A stretch of DNA of 64,000 nucleotides from Butyricimonas paravirosa (GTDB lineage Bacteria; Bacteroidota; Bacteroidia; Bacteroidales; Marinifilaceae), in contig NZ_CP043839.1 in assembly GCF_032878955.1 (NCBI RefSeq), positions 1,240,001-1,304,000 on the forward strand, read 5' to 3'. Positions within the stretch are counted from its first letter, which is position 1. Every line of letters begins with the position of its first letter. The notes under the pieces were generated by a model. That model saw only the letters and a program-made list of their open reading frames with translations, searched no databases and was not told the DNA's origin. A program made the position numbers and the translations under genes. Below are positions 59,189 to 64,000 of this stretch, piece after piece.

Positions 59189-61666
59189 CTAAATAATCAA
59201 GTCCAATACCTGTTTTATCACGAAACATACGCCCCAAGCCAGTACCGTCGTGTATCCCATCACGAAAAACGCCCACTTCATTCCAATCTCTTTACCGATA
59301 GCAATCAAAGCCGCAAAACAAGGTGAATAAAGTAACACGAAGATCACAAATATAATGGCAGTAACCGGAGTAAACCCATGTTCCCGCAAACGCATTTCCA
59401 ACGTCGCATTCGACCCGTCATCTTCCTCCATAACCTCTTCCCCCTGGTACAGAACGGCCATCGTGCTAACCACGACTTCTTTTGCCGCAACCCCGGTCAA
59501 CAAGCTAACGCCAGCTTTCCAGTCAAAACCAAGCGGTGTCCAAATAGGCTCCATCGTTCGCCCTAATCGACTGATATAAGAATTTTCCTGACGTTCACTT
59601 ACCTCTTGTCGATGCAAGTTCTCTAATTTCGCTTCCCGTTCTTCCTTCAACATATCCACGTTTCCGATCCCGGAAGCGATCGTTGCCTCGTAAGCCCTTG
59701 TTACCTCGGCCTTCTTTTCATCATACTGAGCCTCTAGCTCTTTGTCCACGGGAAAATAGCCCAACGCCCAAATCAATATGGAGGCAAACATAATAATACC
59801 TCCCATTTTTTTCAGGTATTGCTCGCCTTTACTCCACATATGCCGTACGGTCGTTCTCAAGGTTGGCATTCGATACGGGGGCAACTCCATCACGAACGGC
59901 ACTTCCTGTTTATGGAAAAGTACCCGTTTAAACAACTTAGCCATCACGATAGCAGCTAGAATTCCAAACAAGTATATTCCAAAAAGAACTAACGCCGCAT
60001 AATCTTTGAAAAATGCCCCGACCAACAGGATGTATACCGGAAGGCGGGCACTGCAAGACATGAAAGGATTGATCAGTATGGTTAATATCCGGTCACTCCG
60101 GTTCTCCAGCATACGCGTTGACATGATCGCCGGCACGTTACACCCGAATCCCATGATCATCGGAATAAAACTTTTCCCGTGCAAGCCAAGTTTATGCATC
60201 AACTTATCCATGATAAATGCCGCACGAGCCATGTACCCCGTGTCTTCCATGAAAGAAATAAACAGGAACAATATCAATATATTCGGTAAAAACACGATCA
60301 CGCTCCCCACTCCACCAATGATACCATCCACTAATAAATCCTTTAAAGGTCCCGCACTCATCTGGTTATCGACAAATTCACCTAAAGCCCCGACTCCGGT
60401 CTCAATCCATTCCATCGGATAACTTCCCAAACTAAACGTGGCAAAAAATGTCACGAACAGGAATAACAAGAAGATCGGGAATCCGAACAATTTATGCGTG
60501 ACAATAGCATCAATATACTCCGTTTTACGTCTTCGATTCACGGGACTTTCCTTGTACGTTTCTTTTAACGCCCCGGAAATAAAACCGTACTTCGTATCGG
60601 TAACAACCGACTCGACTTTCTCTCCATAGGTTGTTTCAATCCGTTCAACTCCCTCTTTTACGACCTTCAATAATTTCTCCCGTGAATGATCCCGTTGTAC
60701 GAATTCCAACACGTCCTTATCCCCTTCCAATAACATCAGAGACAGGAAACGGGGAGACATATTACAGATCAAATCTTTTTCATCTTTCAACTCGGCTCGA
60801 ATGGCCACGATGCTGTCCTCAATCTCTTTCCCGTAGTTTATATGGATATGGCGTACCGTTTCACTTCTTCCCTCGTACACCTCGATAACTTCCCGTAACA
60901 ACTCCTTAATTCCTTTCCCCTTTGACCCGACAGTAGGCATCATCGGCATCCCGATCATCTGTCCCATCTCCTGATAATTGAAAGTTGCCCCGGAACGTTC
61001 CAGCTCATCATACATATTCAAAGCGATCACGCCCTTCACGTCCATGTCAATCAACTGCGTGGACAAATAGAGATTACGTTCCAAGTTAGACGCATCTACC
61101 ACGTTAATCACCACATCGGGTGCGTTATTCATAATATATTCCCGCACATACTTTTCTTCATTCGAGTAAGCAGAAATGGAATACGTTCCCGGTAAATCGA
61201 CCACGTTAAACTCGTAACCTTCAAATCGAAACGTGGCACTCTTCGCATCCACCGTAACCCCACCGTAATTTCCCACGTGTTCCTGAGAACCACTCATGTA
61301 GTTGAACAGTGTTGTTTTCCCCGCATTGGGGTTACCGACAAAAGCAACATGTATATGTTTATCTCGACCTTCCCAGTGCTTGGCGAAAGCTTCTTCCGCA
61401 TCACGGGCGCTCCCTGACACCCCGACAATATTAGTAGCCTCCTCAAGAGATACGATTTCAATAAACGCTGCTTCTTGCCTCCTTAAAGAGATTTCATAAC
61501 CCATAATTGCATATTCAATCGGATCATTCAAAGGGGCGTTCTTCACGGCCTTCACCACTTTTCCCCTCACGAATCCCATCTCGTTTAATCGTTTCCGAAA
61601 GGCCCCATATCCTTTCACCTTGGTAATAACGGCACTTTCTCCGGTTTTCAGTTCTGACAGTAACAT
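59189..61666 (-). CDS. feoB: FeoA-FeoB fusion, ferrous iron transporter
   Basis: An 825-residue inner-membrane protein. Residues 1-75 are a FeoA SH3-like domain (LKTGESAVITKVKGYGAFRK, RLNEMGFVRGKVVKAV). The G domain follows with G1 GNPNAGKTTLFNYMSG near residue 112, G3 VVDLPGTYSISAYS and G4 ALNMYDE. The membrane part has two Gate domains with the boxes GFGCNVPAIMSTRMLENRSD and SCSARLPVYILLVGAFF. It imports Fe2+ under anaerobic conditions. The fusion of A and B is common in Bacteroidota. Confidence 0.97.
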   Translation of the reverse strand: MLLSELKTGESAVITKVKGYGAFRKRLNEMGFVRGKVVKAVKNAPLNDPIEYAIMGYEISLRRQEAAFIEIVSLEEATNIVGVSGSARDAEEAFAKHWEGRDKHIHVAFVGNPNAGKTTLFNYMSGSQEHVGNYGGVTVDAKSATFRFEGYEFNVVDLPGTYSISAYSNEEKYVREYIMNNAPDVVINVVDASNLERNLYLSTQLIDMDVKGVIALNMYDELERSGATFNYQEMGQMIGMPMMPTVGSKGKGIKELLREVIEVYEGRSETVRHIHINYGKEIEDSIVAIRAELKDEKDLICNMSPRFLSLMLLEGDKDVLEFVQRDHSREKLLKVVKEGVERIETTYGEKVESVVTDTKYGFISGALKETYKESPVNRRRKTEYIDAIVTHKLFGFPIFLLFLFVTFFATFSLGSYPMEWIETGVGALGEFVDNQMSAGPLKDLLVDGIIGGVGSVIVFLPNILILFLFISFMEDTGYMARAAFIMDKLMHKLGLHGKSFIPMIMGFGCNVPAIMSTRMLENRSDRILTILINPFMSCSARLPVYILLVGAFFKDYAALVLFGIYLFGILAAIVMAKLFKRVLFHKQEVPFVMELPPYRMPTLRTTVRHMWSKGEQYLKKMGGIIMFASILIWALGYFPVDKELEAQYDEKKAEVTRAYEATIASGIGNVDMLKEEREAKLENLHRQEVSERQENSYISRLGRTMEPIWTPLGFDWKAGVSLLTGVAAKEVVVSTMAVLYQGEEVMEEDDGSNATLEMRLREHGFTPVTAIIFVIFVLLYSPCFAALIAIGKEIGMKWAFFVMGYTTVLAWGVCFVIKQVLDLII

Positions 61667-61881
61667 ATAAACATCTTGTAATTAGTATCGCGAATGTAAA
61701 AACTTTATTTTTATTTTTTCTAAATAAACACAGAATAATAACGAGAATTTCATCATTAATAATTATAAAATTTATTAATAAAAGACTTTCCAGCCTAAGT
61801 GTCTTCCGAAATTTATAGAGAAAAACAACGAATCTTTTCTTTTTTACTCCGTATAACCAACAAATAGTTTACTTTTGTAAC
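61667..61881. other. Divergent intergenic region
   Basis: AT-rich spacer between feoB (minus) and the gene at 61882 (plus). A TTACTTTTG-like -7 (TACTTTTG, near 61869-61876) precedes the plus gene. A Fur/DtxR-type box for feoB could be here, but I cannot identify one. Confidence 0.45.
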
Positions 61882-62658
61882 ATGAAAACAGAAGATATAG
61901 AAAACCAGGACGAGCAAAAATGGAAAAGCGTGAATCAATTGCTATCACGGGCGGGTTCGCGCTTAAATATCCTAGAAGAAGAAATTGATGTAGAAGTACA
62001 ACATCAGTATATGGATCTTTTGGAGCATCTCATCAAAGGTGGTGACTTCAAAGCGTTGAGAGAAGACGCGATAGTACACGTCCAAGATCTATTTGACGAG
62101 GCCGTTGATGCCGAAAAGAAAAAAACTTTGTTAATCCTATTGTCCATGGTCGATGACATTTCTATATACCGAAGCATTGAATCGTTCCAGAAACAAGATA
62201 CCCCGATCAAACCGTGGGCAACCATAGCCTTGCAACAATCCCGGATGCTGATTCAATCCAACCTGCTGGACGAATCGACCGTGTTCGTATCCACCGGCCT
62301 AGGCGGTCACGACACGCTGTTACGTTATTTTTGTGTTTATGTTGCCAACGAGGGGGTTACACTACAACCTTTCCAGTGGGATATTGCCCAAAAAGAGACA
62401 GAATTGGTCATTAGCAAAAGCCAAGGAGAGATCGAACAAATCGAACAATTCGAGAAATACATCACGTTCACCCTTCTGTTACCAATCGAGGCTAACCTAA
62501 AAGAGATTTTCAATTCGATTATAGACGAGTGTAACACTTACGGGAACTTTTTAAGCGAAAACATCATCATCACGAACGTGAAAAAACTTTCCACCAAAGA
62601 GATTGAGGATTTCTTGGAAACTAAATCCCCTCCAAAGCACAAATCAAGACCATTCTAG
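61882..62658 (+). CDS. Conserved Bacteroidales protein of unknown function
   Basis: A 258-residue acidic soluble protein without signal peptide. It is mostly helical at first (LLSRAGSRLNILEEEIDVEV; QYMDLLEHLIKGGDFKALRE), then mixed, with a GLGGHDTLLRYFC segment near residue 141. No catalytic motif is recognised. It overlaps the convergent GNAT gene by 4 bp. The coding call rests on length, composition and promoter. Confidence 0.75.
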   Translation: MKTEDIENQDEQKWKSVNQLLSRAGSRLNILEEEIDVEVQHQYMDLLEHLIKGGDFKALREDAIVHVQDLFDEAVDAEKKKTLLILLSMVDDISIYRSIESFQKQDTPIKPWATIALQQSRMLIQSNLLDESTVFVSTGLGGHDTLLRYFCVYVANEGVTLQPFQWDIAQKETELVISKSQGEIEQIEQFEKYITFTLLLPIEANLKEIFNSIIDECNTYGNFLSENIIITNVKKLSTKEIEDFLETKSPPKHKSRPF

Positions 62659-63710
62659 TCCAGCATCAAGCTTATGAAAGGACTACATTTTTTGAAATAA
62701 GGCTCCAACTCGGGAAAATGTTCCGGGTGGTAGCCTAAAAGCAATTGCGTCAGTTCCTGCACGGACAACTCCGCCTCCACCTGCTTTGCATTATCACAAA
62801 CACAATCTCCTTTCCCGATTACGTATATTCCCGTGTTTTCCGGAATCCAGTCATCCGTTACTTTCAGCACGAGATCCTGCTCCGGATTATTCACGGCATA
62901 CAAACGGAGCATTTGTTCCACGTCCAACACACGTGCCATTCCCCGGTGCTCATCCGCTTTTCCGGCAGGAAGTACACGGCAATATATCTCCGCCGCATCC
63001 AGATATTTCATCACTCCCCACAAAGCCACCCGTTTGACATCCTCGGAGTCATACATTCCATCCAGTACCAAAGCATGATTTCCTCTCGGTTCGGCAAAAG
63101 CCATCCCAACAATATTTTTATCGCTATACACGACAATCAACGCCCCTCCATCCATTCGCAAACTTTCCACGATCACCTCAAAATCTTCCCGTTCATGCTG
63201 CACGCAACAAGGACGTAAACGCATCATTGACTGAAAATAATTAAACAAGTCATCCGTTAACAACCCCACCTCCCGAATAGCTTCCACCCGAAAATGATCC
63301 GCAACCGGTTTATCCAAAATCGTGTAATGTTCCAGAGTATAATCAAAAACAGTCGCATACCCCATCTTTCCGTAATAATCATACAACCATTCACTGGCCG
63401 GAATCAGGGTACTCACGGGAATCTTTCTTCCTCTCATCACGTAGAAAGCCTCCCGCAGTAACTTCGTCATCACGCCCCGGGCCCGGGCCAATGGATGAGT
63501 ACAAGCCCCCGAAATATACCCTGTTACAATTTGTGTCACGCCAAAAGTCATAGGGTAAAGAGGAGTTTGTAAAGCAGCAATAGCCGCACCTTGTTCATCC
63601 CAATACACCAGAGCATTCTCCTCCTTGTATTTTTTGTCAAAATAGAATTGAATGAACTCTTCCGTATCATCAAAACACACCCTCCATAACTCCATGACTT
63701 CCCGTTTCAT
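62655..63710 (-). CDS. GNAT acetyltransferase of the Eis-like two-domain type
   Basis: A 351-residue protein from ATG 63710 (MKREVMELWRVCFDDTEEF). The N-terminal GNAT fold has IVTGYISGACTHPLARARG and VMTKLLREAFYVMRGRK, the acetyl-CoA loop; the middle is a second GNAT-like unit; and the C-terminal ~100 residues resemble a sterol-carrier-like SCP2 domain, the order seen in Eis proteins. Substrate unknown. It begins 51 bp after the DUF2156 gene, with which it forms a common pair. Confidence 0.85.
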   Translation of the reverse strand: MKREVMELWRVCFDDTEEFIQFYFDKKYKEENALVYWDEQGAAIAALQTPLYPMTFGVTQIVTGYISGACTHPLARARGVMTKLLREAFYVMRGRKIPVSTLIPASEWLYDYYGKMGYATVFDYTLEHYTILDKPVADHFRVEAIREVGLLTDDLFNYFQSMMRLRPCCVQHEREDFEVIVESLRMDGGALIVVYSDKNIVGMAFAEPRGNHALVLDGMYDSEDVKRVALWGVMKYLDAAEIYCRVLPAGKADEHRGMARVLDVEQMLRLYAVNNPEQDLVLKVTDDWIPENTGIYVIGKGDCVCDNAKQVEAELSVQELTQLLLGYHPEHFPELEPYFKKCSPFISLMLD

Positions 63711-63761
63711 CATACACGTATTTAAATTAAACAACCTTTGAAATGAGAGATTTTCTCATTT

Positions 63762-64000
63762 TCAACTTTCAATTAATTCGGCATACCCTTTCTCCAATAA
63801 TATCACCGGACGATAAGATAGTTTCGCCTTTCTCAATCCCGGAATTCCCAAATCTTCCTCCCGATTCAGATAAACATATTGTTCCGGGATATGCCGTGCG
63901 AACTCCTGATTCAAAATATTATACGAACCGTCAATATGACTATCAGCCTTCTCGATATGAACGGCAAAGGTATCATGATTTACCGGGGCGCCATACGTGA
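63762..64000 (-). CDS. DUF2156 / phosphatidylglycerol lysyltransferase-domain protein, partial
   Basis: Only the C-terminal ~79 residues are in the window; the gene continues past the right edge. The frame reads YGAPVNHDTFAVHIEKADSH, then INQEFARH-like NILNQEFARHIPEQYVYLNR with EEDLGIPGLRKAKLSYRP, ending LLEKGYAELIES before TGA at 63764-63762. These are the closing motifs of DUF2156 GNAT-fold proteins (EKAD, NREEDLG). It lies upstream of the GNAT gene in one operon. Confidence 0.85.
   Translation of the reverse strand, partial: TYGAPVNHDTFAVHIEKADSHIDGSYNILNQEFARHIPEQYVYLNREEDLGIPGLRKAKLSYRPVILLEKGYAELIES

Noticed and set aside
59355..60422. Open frames on the plus strand over feoB
   Set aside because: Shadows of the feoB coding frame, with low-complexity Ser/Arg/Pro-rich translations and no promoter.

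Overview
The window is a Bacteroidota (order Bacteroidales) chromosome segment. Evidence: many promoters carry the Bacteroidota -7 motif TAnnTTTG, often with a TTTG/TTG -33 box 18-21 bp upstream; there is a SusC/SusD pair driven by an ECF sigma/FecR couple; the primary sigma factor is short; FeoA is fused to FeoB; and families largely confined to this phylum are present (DUF5053, DUF3853, DUF2723, EFR1, DUF6483). The mix recalls Odoribacteraceae (Butyricimonas/Odoribacter), but that is inference.

Layout. 1-2.4 kb: end of an Smr-domain protein, a small outer-membrane protein and trxB. 2.5-6.2 kb: a decayed island next to tRNA-Pro with a tyrosine recombinase, an intact hicB antitoxin beside a broken hicA toxin, a DUF5053 protein and a broken sufE-like gene. 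6.3-14.2 kb: housekeeping and stress genes, including ogt, a membrane protein/winged-helix regulator pair, an MBL-fold hydrolase, an AI-2E transporter, and a CRP/FNR regulator divergent from hcp (nitrosative stress). 14.3-25.9 kb: a peptide-type SusCD operon (ECF sigma, FecR, SusC, SusD, lipoprotein, M16 peptidase, ChaN-like). 26-34.2 kb: an AlbA_2 regulator, lpxB, an AraC regulator, a shrunken DUF3791/DUF3990 locus, mtaB, a sugar-nucleotide epimerase, an EFR1 ferredoxin and nhaA.

34.3-46.9 kb: an integrative mobilizable element (IME) of about 12.6 kb in the 3' end of tRNA-Ser(TGA). It has an integrase, a DUF1016 nuclease, DUF3853, an AAA ATPase, a primase and a MobV relaxase. It also carries a separately promoted cargo operon: a structured leader, two lipoproteins and a membrane-anchored SF1 helicase with a probable nuclease insert. 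This cargo is the best candidate for an undescribed system. Right of the IME lies an array of about 141-bp units that repeat the tRNA-Ser tail and terminator, one of them split by a complete IS256-family element with an 8-bp target duplication.

48.8-64 kb: an MNT-HEPN protein, tRNA-Leu and tRNA-Gln, a DUF2723 membrane glycosyltransferase, prfB with its programmed +1 frameshift, a heptose kinase, pdxT/pdxS (vitamin B6), rpoD, rpmH, a FeoB-associated Cys-rich peptide with feoAB, an unknown conserved protein, and a GNAT/DUF2156 pair that runs off the right edge. The rpoD product is presumably the sigma factor that reads most of the promoters listed here.
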